From Conus ventricosus (Eukaryota; Mollusca; Gastropoda; Neogastropoda; Conidae): a stretch of DNA of 64,000 nucleotides. Position 1 is the first letter of the stretch. Every line of letters starts with the position of its first letter. The DNA is taken from positions 29,418,289 to 29,482,288 of the forward strand of contig CM031610.1 of the NCBI GenBank assembly GCA_018398815.1, read 5' to 3'. Position numbers and translations under genes: made by a program. The notes beneath the pieces were generated by a model. That model did not search any database, was not told the DNA's origin, and was given only the letters and a program-made list of their open reading frames with translations. Shown here piece by piece: positions 42,001 through 49,229 of the stretch.

Positions 42001-42950
42001 GCGATTGTGAAGACCTCTTTGCACATGAAGAAGCTGTATGATTCTCATGGAAAGGTTCTGACATGTTTTGCTTTCACTACAAAGTTGCTACTGCGATACA
42101 TATCAAAAGAACCTCACCGATTCAGTGGAATGTAGCCTAAGCCCTCTTCACATCATTTAAATTTCTTGAGCTTTTCATCACTATCGGATGCCTACCAAGA
42201 TACAGCAGTCATCGACTTCAAATTCTAACTTTGGTGCTGCATCAGTGTAGTGTTTGGCACCTGCTACTCCATACCTCAGTCCTCCCTTTTTTCTCTAAGT
42301 GAATACAATCCATCATAAAAACTGGCAGAATTGATGATTTTCCATCGAGTGTATTTTTATCTGCAAAATCCAGATAATTTCCGTTTTCAGATCACTACTT
42401 GCCACATGAAAATTTGTCCTTTTGAAGGAATGCCAGTGGGAAGAATCTCTGATCCTGAACAAGAACTGTCATCCGTCGATCCTAAATATTTTGTGTGATA
42501 CAATTTTTAACTTCTGATGTATTTTTCAGTGGGCACAGGAAGCATCCATGTACCTGACAAGTTCTAACAACACTCTAATCCTAATCTGTGCAAAGCTAAG
42601 TAACGTTGGAAGAGCAGTTCACTATTTTTGTATTATCTGGTGATATTCTGTATTTTCACATGTTTAAGTGACTTGTTTGCTAAGAGAAATTTTGAATGCG
42701 ACAACTTTGCCAAGTGAAATATTTGTATGTGACATCAGTGTACTGTCACACTGCAGGTTCAGGGGAGGGGGGCATTAGCCAACAGAGTCCCTGGCTGGGC
42801 CTGGAAATGTCAACCAAGCAGCTGGAAATCGAGTCGCTCATCTGCAACAAGTCACTGTCTGTCAATTCCCTGGACATTGAAGGGGGACTGCTACTGTGTG
42901 GGACCGACAGTGAAACCATCTACACGTTTAGCGTGCCACAGCTCGGCTGA
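25697..42950 (+). CDS. NUP43: Nucleoporin Nup43, eight coding exons
   Basis: Nup43 is a seven-bladed WD40 protein of the Y-shaped (Nup107-160) complex of the nuclear pore, also found at kinetochores in vertebrates. Eight exons add up to 1093 coding bases. With two single missing bases restored this would be 364 codons plus stop, close to the vertebrate length of about 380. Identification rests on collinear family motifs: KFVSQKISK.RWRP at the start, FATGSWD, HPGDVSDL, GEDGRLAL, FLKQSEVLTVNSFGQLKLFD, VATGSQDGVLTVWDLRQ, EDGSLWHWDAS and SLSVNSLDIEG...CGTDSE.IY at the end. All introns are GT-AG and phases agree. Exons 6 and 7 each have a one-base deletion that breaks the frame, either assembly error or real decay. 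It is head-to-head with CD225-like gene A. Confidence 0.93.
25814..27852 (+). other. NUP43 intron 1
   Basis: 2.0 kb. It contains a LINE 3'-end fragment (26246-26290), CA microsatellites at 26219-26244 and 26738-26790, and otherwise AT-rich DNA. No other exon was recognised. The T/C-rich end and TTGTCAG form the acceptor at 27846-27852. Confidence 0.85.
26246..26290 (+). repeat. LINE 3'-end fragment
   Basis: The sequence CTCGTTTTGAGTGAACCAG and following TATTTTAGGAAGA matches the last bases of LINE fragment 3 (25335-25370). It has the same orientation and follows directly on a CA microsatellite. It is too short to tell whether it is an independent truncated insertion. Confidence 0.7.
27853..27987 (+). 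CDS. NUP43: NUP43 exon 2
   Basis: 45 codons from ENKLCLWRQEPL to HPGDVSDLC, donor GTAAGT. It encodes the end of blade 1 (CLW) and the start of blade 2 (HPGDV). Phase 0 at both ends. Confidence 0.92.
28417..28501 (+). pseudogene. hAT transposase-like first exon
   Basis: ATG at 28417 opens MPPKKKLKQSENQRQLTLSA and MFSKDKTSG, ending at a GTAAGT donor (28502). A basic stretch followed by a QLTLSAMF-type motif is usual at the start of hAT transposases related to ZNF862/KIAA-type genes. Most of the middle of the enzyme is missing from the element. Confidence 0.6.
28887..29390 (+). pseudogene. hAT transposase C-terminal (hATC dimerisation) domain
   Basis: 168 codons open to a TAG stop at 29390. 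The core LTLPVHTADCERSFSVQNYI, followed by a TQRRSALTNTHCDQLM-like helix, is the hAT C-terminal dimerisation signature, in which L-P-x-x-x-A-x-x-E-R-x-F-S is diagnostic. The upstream part has FYPEDFPNLKKL. The RNase-H-like catalytic core is absent, so the product could dimerise but not cut DNA. The frame is open and undamaged, which could reflect youth or retention. An acceptor for the exon was not defined. Confidence 0.82.
29727..30079. repeat. C/T-rich, poly-G and (TG)n tracts in intron 2
   Basis: A CT tract at 29790-29803, a G run of about 30 bases at 29847-29879 and a TG microsatellite at 30013-30079. Confidence 0.9.
30669..30746 (+). CDS. NUP43: NUP43 exon 3
   Basis: 26 codons, FITDDHIATASSRGSVLLYR to TPQ, between TCACCAG and GTGTAG. 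It encodes blade 2 (IATASSRGSV). Phase 0 at both ends. A tRNA-headed element begins about eight bases after its donor. Confidence 0.92.
30755..31555 (-). mobile_element. Family-2 tRNA-headed element, reverse copy
   Basis: Read on the minus strand it has the same order as the copy at 13837: head with GCAGTGGTTAGCATGGGTAT near 31550-31530 and the body landmarks CTCAATTG-like, CTCATGATGGCCTC, GGTGACCTCAAAG. Its T-rich start on + (TTTTTTCTTTCTC at 30757) is the purine-rich 3' tail. It sits almost directly on the exon 3 donor. Target duplications were not found. Confidence 0.72.
31556..32869 (+). other. NUP43 intron 3, remaining part
   Basis: AT-rich DNA with a CA microsatellite at 32470-32524. 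No gene was recognised. It ends in TGCTCACAG, the acceptor of exon 4. Confidence 0.8.
32870..33035 (+). CDS. NUP43: NUP43 exon 4
   Basis: From HVEVVQEWAELHN to ATPARVL plus one base, donor GTATGT. It contains LLSGGEDGRLALL (blade 3). It ends in phase 1. Confidence 0.92.
33989..34124 (+). CDS. NUP43: NUP43 exon 5
   Basis: After TGTTTCAG. It encodes KADSCTINALTFLKQSEVLT and VNSFGQLKLFDFRQ (blade 4). The chosen donor is GTTAGT at 34125, because this gives the conserved S-V-T-D junction with exon 6. A GTGTTA two bases earlier is the alternative. Confidence 0.88.
34251..35115. mobile_element. 234-bp terminal direct repeats around a 397-bp core
   Basis: The segments 34251-34484 and 34882-35115 have equal length and differ at about four positions. 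Each begins CAGGAGTTATATGTTAGTG and ends TTGAATAT, and each contains the hairpin GGAGACTGTCTCC. The 397-base interior has no coding capacity. The whole sits within an AT microsatellite, which hides any target duplication. A small non-coding LTR-type element (TRIM) or a segment duplicated by unequal exchange are both possible; the ends are not TG...CA. Confidence 0.6.
36077..36264 (+). pseudogene. hAT transposase N-terminal remnant
   Basis: ATG at 36077 gives MKRAPTLFDFDFRGRK, a short basic start with a TLFDF motif as in many hAT transposases. From about 36110 the better frame is shifted, reading SSEKQPEKSASAHRFQDDWL then KKWP. The HRFQ..WLKKWPW-like motif precedes the zinc finger in ZNF862-type hAT proteins. 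Coding stops at the G run. The identification is moderate. Confidence 0.55.
36264..36299. repeat. 36-base G run
   Basis: Uninterrupted G homopolymer inside the hAT remnant, exactly where the transposase frame is lost. Its length in the assembly may be unreliable. Confidence 0.95.
37148..37404 (+). repeat. 117-bp tandem duplication across the intron 5/exon 6 junction
   Basis: Two copies with period 117. Both contain a TTTTCAG acceptor and the first 20 or so bases of exon 6, GACGGATGACCACTGGG. The first acceptor-like site is at 37265, the true one at 37382. Only the second continues as conserved coding sequence (VDKHPGQLH). Confidence 0.9.
37382..37532 (+). CDS. NUP43: NUP43 exon 6, with a one-base deletion
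   Basis: It encodes TDDHWAYLCVDKHPGQLHIV and ATGSQDGVLTVWDLRQNRFP (blade 5). In the strict frame it then meets TGA at 37503. One base further the conserved sequence resumes as MTTLNAHPSS up to a GTAAAA donor at 37533. The final A joins TG of exon 7 to give the conserved M-W-E-V. Minisatellite copies downstream have TTCCCCACAACC where the exon has TTCCCATGACC, consistent with one lost base in a C run. Confidence 0.85.
37490..38200 (+). repeat. Minisatellite made from the 3' end of NUP43 exon 6 and its donor
   Basis: About eight tandem units of 75-120 bases (one unit has an internal duplication near 37815). Each carries exon-derived CTCAACGCCCACCCTTCC, the GTAAA donor context and a TG-rich stretch ending GTTGGCAG. 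Copies begin near 37490, 37572, 37659, 37733, 37851, 37928, 38008 and 38090. Every unit thus contains a copy of the real splice donor and an AG that resembles an acceptor. Predicted peptides on both strands reflect the repeat only. Confidence 0.92.
38222..38625. repeat. 55-bp tandem array in NUP43 intron 6
   Basis: About six and a half units of 54-55 bases starting near 38283, with GACCCATTCTCAAAAGGTGA and GATTCTGTCAGACCTATTTG, plus a degenerate leading copy from 38222. Copies differ at a few positions. It has no coding role. Confidence 0.92.
38626..40163 (+). other. NUP43 intron 6, middle part
   Basis: A CA microsatellite lies at 38945-39022. Between about 39280 and 39440 an 80-base stretch is duplicated (GATCACAACTGTTTTCTCTG and AAAAGTTATTAACCT occur twice), with related inverted pieces to about 39680. 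No gene was recognised. Confidence 0.7.
40164..40325 (+). repeat. 58-bp triplication across the intron 6/exon 7 junction
   Basis: Three units with period of about 58 bases. Each contains the sequence GTTCA.AA.TGTGTTTGC, then an acceptor-like (C)AG or (C)GG, then GAGGTTCG. Copies lie near 40168, 40226 and 40284. The third is the true acceptor TTTGCAG|TG of exon 7; the second keeps the AG and the first has CGG. Confidence 0.9.
40310..40425 (+). CDS. NUP43: NUP43 exon 7, with a one-base deletion
   Basis: Begins TGTGGGAGGTT, coding (M)WEVRFHPYHPHHLFTC in the frame set by exon 6, then must shift one base to read EDGSLWHWDASAQAAFLSAS (blade 6, the classic WHWD). In the strict frame the conserved block is not read. 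The bases at the break are ACCTGTTTGAGGAT, where family members need one more base between Cys and Glu. Donor is GTAAAG at 40426. Confidence 0.85.
41149..41424. repeat. 54-61-bp tandem array in NUP43 intron 7
   Basis: Five units, each containing CCATTTGTGGTCCA, then GATTCA...., then TTCA.TCAGTC and TCTGTTTTT. Copies have diverged by about 10-15%. Confidence 0.9.
41425..42756 (+). other. NUP43 intron 7, remaining part
   Basis: No gene or transposon was recognised. The last part, from about 42600, is repeated in diverged form near 63065. It ends CACACTGCAG, the acceptor of exon 8. Confidence 0.7.
42757..42950 (+). CDS. NUP43: NUP43 exon 8 (terminal)
   Basis: Encodes SGEGGISQQSPWLGLEMSTK, then IESLICNKSLSVNSLDIEG, CGTDSETIYTFSV and stop TGA at 42948. 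The SLSVN-x-LD...CGTD-x-E-x-IY pattern is the conserved C-terminal blade of Nup43. It joins exon 7 in phase 1. Confidence 0.93.
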
Positions 42951-43093
42951 GGAATCGCCAACCACGCTTCTGTGCAGCAGTGGGGGAAAACAACATGTTA
43001 ACATGGACTCATTTACTTTGTTGGAAAGAAAACAAGATTTGTACTGATAAAGAAAATTGGTGTTTGTTTTGTTTTGTTATTTGTTTGTGAAGG

Positions 43094-43099
43094 AATAAA
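43094..43099 (+). terminator. NUP43: NUP43 polyadenylation signal
   Basis: AATAAA 144 bases after the stop codon, followed from 43108 by an A run where cleavage could occur. The A run is genomic. Confidence 0.75.
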
Positions 43100-43155
43100 G
43101 CCTTTATAAAAAAAAAAAAAAAGTCTGTACATAGCATGATCATCACTCACTGGAA

Positions 43156-43156
<1 letters not shown>

Positions 43157-43198
<42 letters not shown>
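43157..43198. repeat. 42-base C run
   Basis: Uninterrupted C homopolymer just downstream of NUP43. Confidence 0.95.
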
Positions 43199-43200
<2 letters not shown>

Positions 43201-43394
43201 ACAACTTTTGTATGGTTTGGTATTTTGATTATTAAGTCTTAGCATTACAAGTCTTTAGAAATAAAATGATGTACTGAATATAATTTTTCAGACTTATTCA
43301 GTTTCCTTTCACTAAACCTCGCAACCATGATTTTAGGGGGGGAAGAAATTTGTGGTTTAAAAAAATCTGTAATATACGCACTTGGCACATCCCT

Positions 43395-43786
43395 ATTTCT
43401 TCTTCTTCTTCTTTCTTTTAGTGTCCACAATCATCATGTTGATTATTCTGACACTTTGTGTGTATGACCATTTTTTATCCTGCCATTAAGGCAGCCATAC
43501 TCCAACTTCAGGGAAGGTGCATGCTATATGTAACGTGTCATCCATACCAACGGCCAAACTGGCCTTCTCTTCCGAAAGTTGGTGATGGGATTTGACGTGT
43601 GTGCGTTCACACACAAAACCTCAGTTTATAGTCTCATTCGAAGGACTGTGTGGGGAATGGAAGTCAGGACCAATGTGAACTCCGAGGGAAAAATCCCCCT
43701 GTACCGAAACGGCCCGGCGGAGATGCGAACCTGCAACCCCAAGATTACGAGTCCGATGCTCTATCAACTGAGCTATTCCGGCCCAT
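43395..43786 (-). mobile_element. tRNA-derived SINE (family 1), LINE-tailed form
   Basis: On the minus strand, from 43786 down: a tRNA-like head GGGCCGGAATAGCTCAGTTG, with the anticodon position reading CGT and a box-B-like GGTTCGCATC. The family-1 body follows (TGGTCCTGACTTCC, ACTTTCGGAAGAGAAGG, TTAATGGCAGGATAAAA). Then comes a tail TCAGAATAATCAACATGATG then ATTGTGGACACT and (GAA)n. The tail differs from that of the copy at 9409 and matches the LINE tails at 22648-22715 and 23170-23232. Confidence 0.88.
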
Positions 43787-45488
43787 TTTGATCTGAAAAA
43801 GGAGCTATAGAACAGAGAACTGGTAACGGACTGTGTCTGAGCAGCTGCTTGGTTGTGTTTTGCCAGTATTTAATCTATCCTGAATAATACAAGGCAAATT
43901 CCACAAAATCCTTCAACTGATTTTCCCATCAAATTGTCATTGGCATTCTTTACACAAGTTGATGAACCAGTTAAACTACAAAGCAGCTAGAGTTTATTCT
44001 TGACAGATCATGATTGTTTTAAACCTGTTCTTTTGTCAGGGTTGTTTGGGTTTTGTTGTTGTTGTTGTTTTGCTTTTTAATTGCTGTTCTCTAAAGTGCC
44101 ACCATTTTCAATAGTGCAGATCAGAGCAAAATGTAACAAACAAGATTCCAACGTAACCGAATAGAATACACTGTCTGCCTATCTCCTTGGTGGAACAGAT
44201 ATGGTCTTCATTTGTAAAATGTTAATACCTGTCTGTCTCTCCCTCTTCTCTCTTACCCCGTCTCTTTTACACATGCACACACAACACACACTCCCCTACA
44301 TCTTTCTCTCTCTCTGTATCTGAATCAGCTTTTTCTTCCATGTATGATGTTTGCATTCATGTCCGTGTGTTTGTGACAGTTTGTGTGTGTGTGTGTGCTA
44401 CATGTCCATTAATTTGTGTGAACCTGAAGAAAGGAATAAGCTATGAGAGTGAAAGAGTAGGAAATAAAATCTGTATATTATCTGTTGTCTTTGGCTGGTT
44501 TTATTTTGCAAAATCAGCCAAAGGCTATTTCCTTAATTTAAAACAAAAAGATCAAGATGGCCTGCCATATAAATGTACAATTGCCGTTGTTTGATGAACA
44601 TTTCTAAAAGTAAGGCAGCACAGTGTTGAACTTAGCTTAAAACTAAAACTAAACATGTTAAAAAGTTCATGAGAAATAGATGAGTGTTAAATATTTCATC
44701 TTTACTTGCTATCTTGGTCAGCGATGACCTGGAAACAAGCTTAAATCCTTTCATCTCAAACTGTTTGAAGTCTGCTGATGAAATTTTGTGAAGTTGTCAA
44801 AAATTAAGTCATCTGCCTGTTCACTACTTTGGTGTATGTGTATTAAAAGGGAAAAATAGTCCCTTGCATCATTTTAACTATACACTTCCGATGATGTGGA
44901 CAGTGAAGAACCCATACTGGAAGTTCATTGGATAAGACACATTAAGAAGAACCCATACTGGAAGTTCATTGGATAAGACACGTTAAGTAGAAGCTGTGGG
45001 TGACCAGCATGGCCAGCTAAAAATTTGAGGATTCTTTGACACACATGGGTCTTCCACAATCTGCATCATTGGCAGAGGAACAAACGCAGTAAAACCACTC
45101 GGGGGAAAGCTTTTATGAATAGTAGAAGTCATGTCACCGAGAATGTGTAGTCGAGCAACTCGGTAAAAGTTAATACTGTTGGCTGCTGTTGAGACTTGAA
45201 GAATCAGAAAGGCTGCAATTTAAAGAAAACGAAAAACCGTGGGCGTTACTTAAAAACATGTTCATCCAAACCACCTTGAAAACTGTCAGATTGTTCGCAA
45301 GATATTTGTCAATGGAAAGAAAACTACTTTGCGGTCATTAAAATTGTTAATTTGAATCACCATGAATATGAGGTAATAGGCACCACCTTGATAGATTTTG
45401 AAAACGATCAGTTATTAAGTTTAGGTTTCATCAGTCACAAAATACAAGACACAAACACTGAGAGACAAATGTGTAAGTGTTTGTTAAG
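43787..45488. other. Unassigned DNA downstream of NUP43
   Basis: AT-rich. It includes a short TG tract near 44381, CT-rich stretches, and a 39-base direct duplication of GAACCCATACTGGAAGTTCA at about 44908-44985. No gene was recognised. Confidence 0.5.
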
Positions 45489-45901
45489 TCTTTTTTTGTT
45501 TCTACTTGTTTCTTGCCATCTCAGCTTTCATGCCACTGAAGTGGCAAGGCACCCATGCTGCTCATTGCCATCCACAGCCGCAGCCTGGCCCATCCTGCCA
45601 CTGCTGTGACGTCAGCAGTCCACAGGGAGCAGTCGGTGTCAGGTTGTCATGAAGCAACCCACCAGAGGTGATACTGCATGCTGCTGAGTCACTGCATTGG
45701 TGTTCAGTGGTACCTGCTCTGATCCAATATATGCAGGACACCACATACTAAGCCCTTTACTGATGATAAGAATTGCTAAGTAAAGGAGCCAGCATGAATG
45801 CGCTGTCCTCCGCAGGTCACCAACAGATCCGTCCAATAACAGTACCCATGAAGTGGCCAATACTAGCGACAGTGCTAGAACCAAAGCAAGGGTATAGACA
45901 T
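45489..45901 (-). mobile_element. Family-2 tRNA-headed element, 3' part, reverse copy
   Basis: Matches the minus-strand 3' half of the family-2 element: TTTCTTGCCATCTCAGC tail side, GGCCCATCCTGCCACTG, CAGTCCACAGGGA.CAGTC, CCACCAGAGG and further landmarks. The head is not visible; the element is truncated or obscured by the adjoining SINE. Confidence 0.72.
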
Positions 45902-45913
45902 GAAAAGGTAGTT

Positions 45914-46375
45914 GTTGTTTTTTAAGCGTGCGCAGGGTGATACTCCAGTGGACACTACCTGTATAGACAGGCAAGGATTAACCTCATCTACCCAACAAAG
46001 GGAGTGGAGTTTTGTGTGTATGACGTCTTTTTTATTTTTTAATCCCACCATTAAGGCTGCCATACTCCAAACACGGGGAAGGTGCATGCTATGTGTAATG
46101 TGTCATCCATACCAACGGCCAAATTGGCCTTCTCTTCCGAAAGTTGGTGGTGGGATTTTACGTGTGTACAAGATGTTTTGCATGCATTCACACACGGAAC
46201 CTCGGCTTATAGTCTCATTCGAAGGACTGTATGGGAAATGGAGTCAGAACCAATGTTAACTCCGAGAGAAAAATCCCCCTGTACCAAAACGGCCAGGCAG
46301 AGATTTGAACCCGCAACCCCAGGATCACCAAGATTACAAGTCCGGCGCTCTACCACTGAGCTATTCCGGCCCCCC
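45914..46375 (-). mobile_element. tRNA-derived SINE (family 1), full reverse copy
   Basis: A full-length copy of the 9409-type SINE on the minus strand: head GGCCGGAATAGCTCAGTGG with anticodon position TGT, as in tRNA-Thr, box-B-like GGTTCAAATCTC, then body and a 3' end with CGTGTCC-like and GCGTACGC-like blocks. It is flanked by a 12-base target duplication GAAAAGGTAGTT (45902-45913 and 46376-46387). It sits next to a family-2 fragment. Confidence 0.9.
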
Positions 46376-46526
46376 GAAAAGGTAGTTAAAACTGATGTCA
46401 TCAAGAAAACAGGGTATAAAAGGCCGCAGAATTTGAGATTCATTTTTTGTTCTTTTCCGTATTGATAGATGACCATGATGAAGGTAATGTTACAGATTTC
46501 CATTCACTCTGAGACTGTTTGACAGG

Positions 46527-46980
46527 GCTTTACCCTTTAAACAGTCTTTCTACTGTGTAACGAGTGAAATTGTTGTGAAAGACAGCGCAGTGCTGAACAT
46601 CAGAGCCCAAACTGTTACCCTTTAAACAGTCTTCTTAAACTTACTGTGTAACGGGTGAAATTGTTGTGAAAGACAGCGCAGTGCTGAACATCAGAGCCCA
46701 AACTGTTACCCTTTAAACAGTCTTTCTTAAACTTACTGTGTAACGAGTGAAATTGTTGTGAAAGACAGCGCAGTGCTGAACATCAGAGCCCAAACTGTTA
46801 CCTTTAAACAGTCTTTCTTAAACTTACTGTGTAACGAGTGAAATTGTTGTGAAAGACAGCGCAGTGCTGAACATCAGAGCCCAAACTGTTACCCTTTAAA
46901 CAGTCTTTCTTAAACTTACTGTGTAATGGGTGAAATTGTTGTGAAAGACAGCGCAGTGCTGAACATCAGAGCCCAAACTG
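46527..46980. repeat. 92-bp tandem array, five copies
   Basis: Five units, each with ACCCTTTAAACAGTCTT, TGTGTAACGAGTGAAATTG and GACAGCGCAGTGCTGAACAT. The first unit lacks about nine bases and copies differ only at isolated positions. Confidence 0.93.
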
Positions 46981-47135
46981 AATCAAAATTTGTAAAACAT
47001 TTCGAAAGGAATTGAAATAGAAGAAAATGATTATCAGCAATGCAGCAAATTTGACCTTTATTTAAACTGTTTGTGATTGCATTCATATGACAACTAAGAT
47101 GGGCGCTAGTTCTTCAGCTTGAACTTTCTTTTCTT

Positions 47136-47262
47136 TCTTTCTGCGTACGCAAGCTGATACTCCTGCGGACACGCCCTGTATAGCCAGGCAGTGGAGTTTT
47201 GTGTGTATGACCCTTTTTTTATCCCGCCATTAAGGCAGCCATACTCCATCTTCGGGGAATGC
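47136..47262 (-). mobile_element. SINE family 1, 3' fragment
   Basis: Matches the 3' third of the SINEs at 9409 and 45914: TGCGTACGCAAGCTGATACT, GTGTGTATGACCC and CGCCATTAAGGCAGCCATAC. The head is missing. Confidence 0.8.
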
Positions 47263-49229
47263 TTGAACTCATTGGTGAGAGTGTTCGTGAATGTTATGAA
47301 TCCGTCAAGGTATCCATATTCTGTCTTCAGGGACGATGTCTAAACATAAAACCAGGCTGCATATGCTTTAATCTTGTACCCATTGCACTGGAATATGATG
47401 GCTTACTCTTCTCCAAAAGACAGAATGAGATTAAGTGTGCATGCAACTTTTTTTTTACATGCATGCATTATTCCGCAGGATGATGGTTTTATTATTTAAG
47501 TCCAAAGAGAAAATCTCGTCCGGTTGGGCTACTTCGGGTGGAAGTCAAATCCCGGTCCATGGAACAAGAATCTGTACTCTACCCACAAAATCAACCATGC
47601 ATCCTTAGGATGGATTGATGCGGCACATTTTGACCTCAACCATTTTAAAGTTGGTCAATTGTGTGCAGGATACTCAACCAAAGGACAAAAAGCATTTCCC
47701 AACTGTTTATGTTGGATTTCCTAGATTTTCATAATGAGAGACGGGCAACTGTCGCAAAGCTTTTTAGAATGACTGGCTTTAGAGTTTTCACTCTATCCGT
47801 TGTCACTGGTATTTAAAACACAAAGTGAGCCACATGTACCTGGTCGAGTTTCATATGGTAGGACAGAATCACTTTCCTGAAGAAGTGATACTTGATATTA
47901 TCATCAACTCGGAGAAACACTGCTAGTCAGTAAATGCTTGCTTATGAAAGAGAGAGGTTGGAGTCAACAAAGAAACACAACCACACTCACACTCGGCTGC
48001 ATACACAAGGAGGCACACAACCAGAGATGCGCTACATGAAGCTCAGATAGAAGTACATGCATTTTTGTATGCACATAAAGATGCACACACAAATACATGC
48101 AGGCACACACACACACACACGTTTGGATACACAAACGAAGGGTGGGGACATGGTGGGATTCAAATTCATATTTTGGACCAATGGGAGTCCATTACTAGCA
48201 CTTGTGAGACATTCCAGACAGACCACCAGGAGTATAGTTTAGCAAACCCAAAACATCTTCCTGGTGCCTTCATTACAATGTGCGGTGCTCTGTGTTGCTT
48301 TTTTTTTTTTTAATGCACAGTGATTTGATTAAACTGTGCATACTACTGCACAAAATATTTCAAAGAAAATAAAGATGCGTTTATTTACTGATTTATTGAC
48401 TGCACAGGAAATGGACTAATATGATTTATGGAAACTGTCATTGATGTGCAAAAAGTTAGCATACATGCAAACTATTTACAAGTAATACATGCATCATTTG
48501 AACAAAACGTAGTGACAACATAATAGTTGCGCAGGCACTTTATTTAATGAACAGGCAAAGTTGAACATTATGATGGTAGAATAACAATCTGAATCAACAT
48601 GTAATTAAAACCTCCAGGTATATTTAAAGATAAGGAAAACACAATATGTTAAATATTTAAATGCACACGTTCCTAGTATATATACTTGCAAATATGTATC
48701 CAAGCATATGGCTGAAAATAATACATGTACATGCACCATCACTGAATAAACACACACTCTTTGTGAGAAAAAAAAAATGACGGAGCAAAACAACAGTAGT
48801 AAACATTGCAGCTTTAATATTGTATACATGAAATGGTAGTAAATATTAAGGCTTTAAATGTTGCGCACATGAAATGAGATTGAGCTCAACAGAAGGGCCA
48901 TTAAAACCGATATAAAAAAAAAAATTGGTTCGGAAGTCCGCAAGACACACAAAAACCTAGGTAACCAACATTAACTGAAATCTGAGAGTTTAATTTCAGC
49001 ACTGCTTTGGGAGTCATCTAAAAGTTCAGTATTATCTTTGTTTACAAGAAATTGGGAAACAATAACAGCTGACCTCATTAATACTTTCTGTCATACCACA
49101 TCCTATGTCAATCAAACTGTCTATTCATGATTCATTTTGAATAATTACCCTCTAAAATCTCATGAGAACTCTTAAAAATCTTCAAGTGGATTCTCAGGAG
49201 CTCCGTTAGTAAACCAACAACAGGAAACA
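47263..49229. other. Unassigned DNA
   Basis: Short frames only, none recognised. Small CA tracts lie near 48105 and an A-rich stretch near 48915. No gene or large repeat was seen. Confidence 0.5.
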
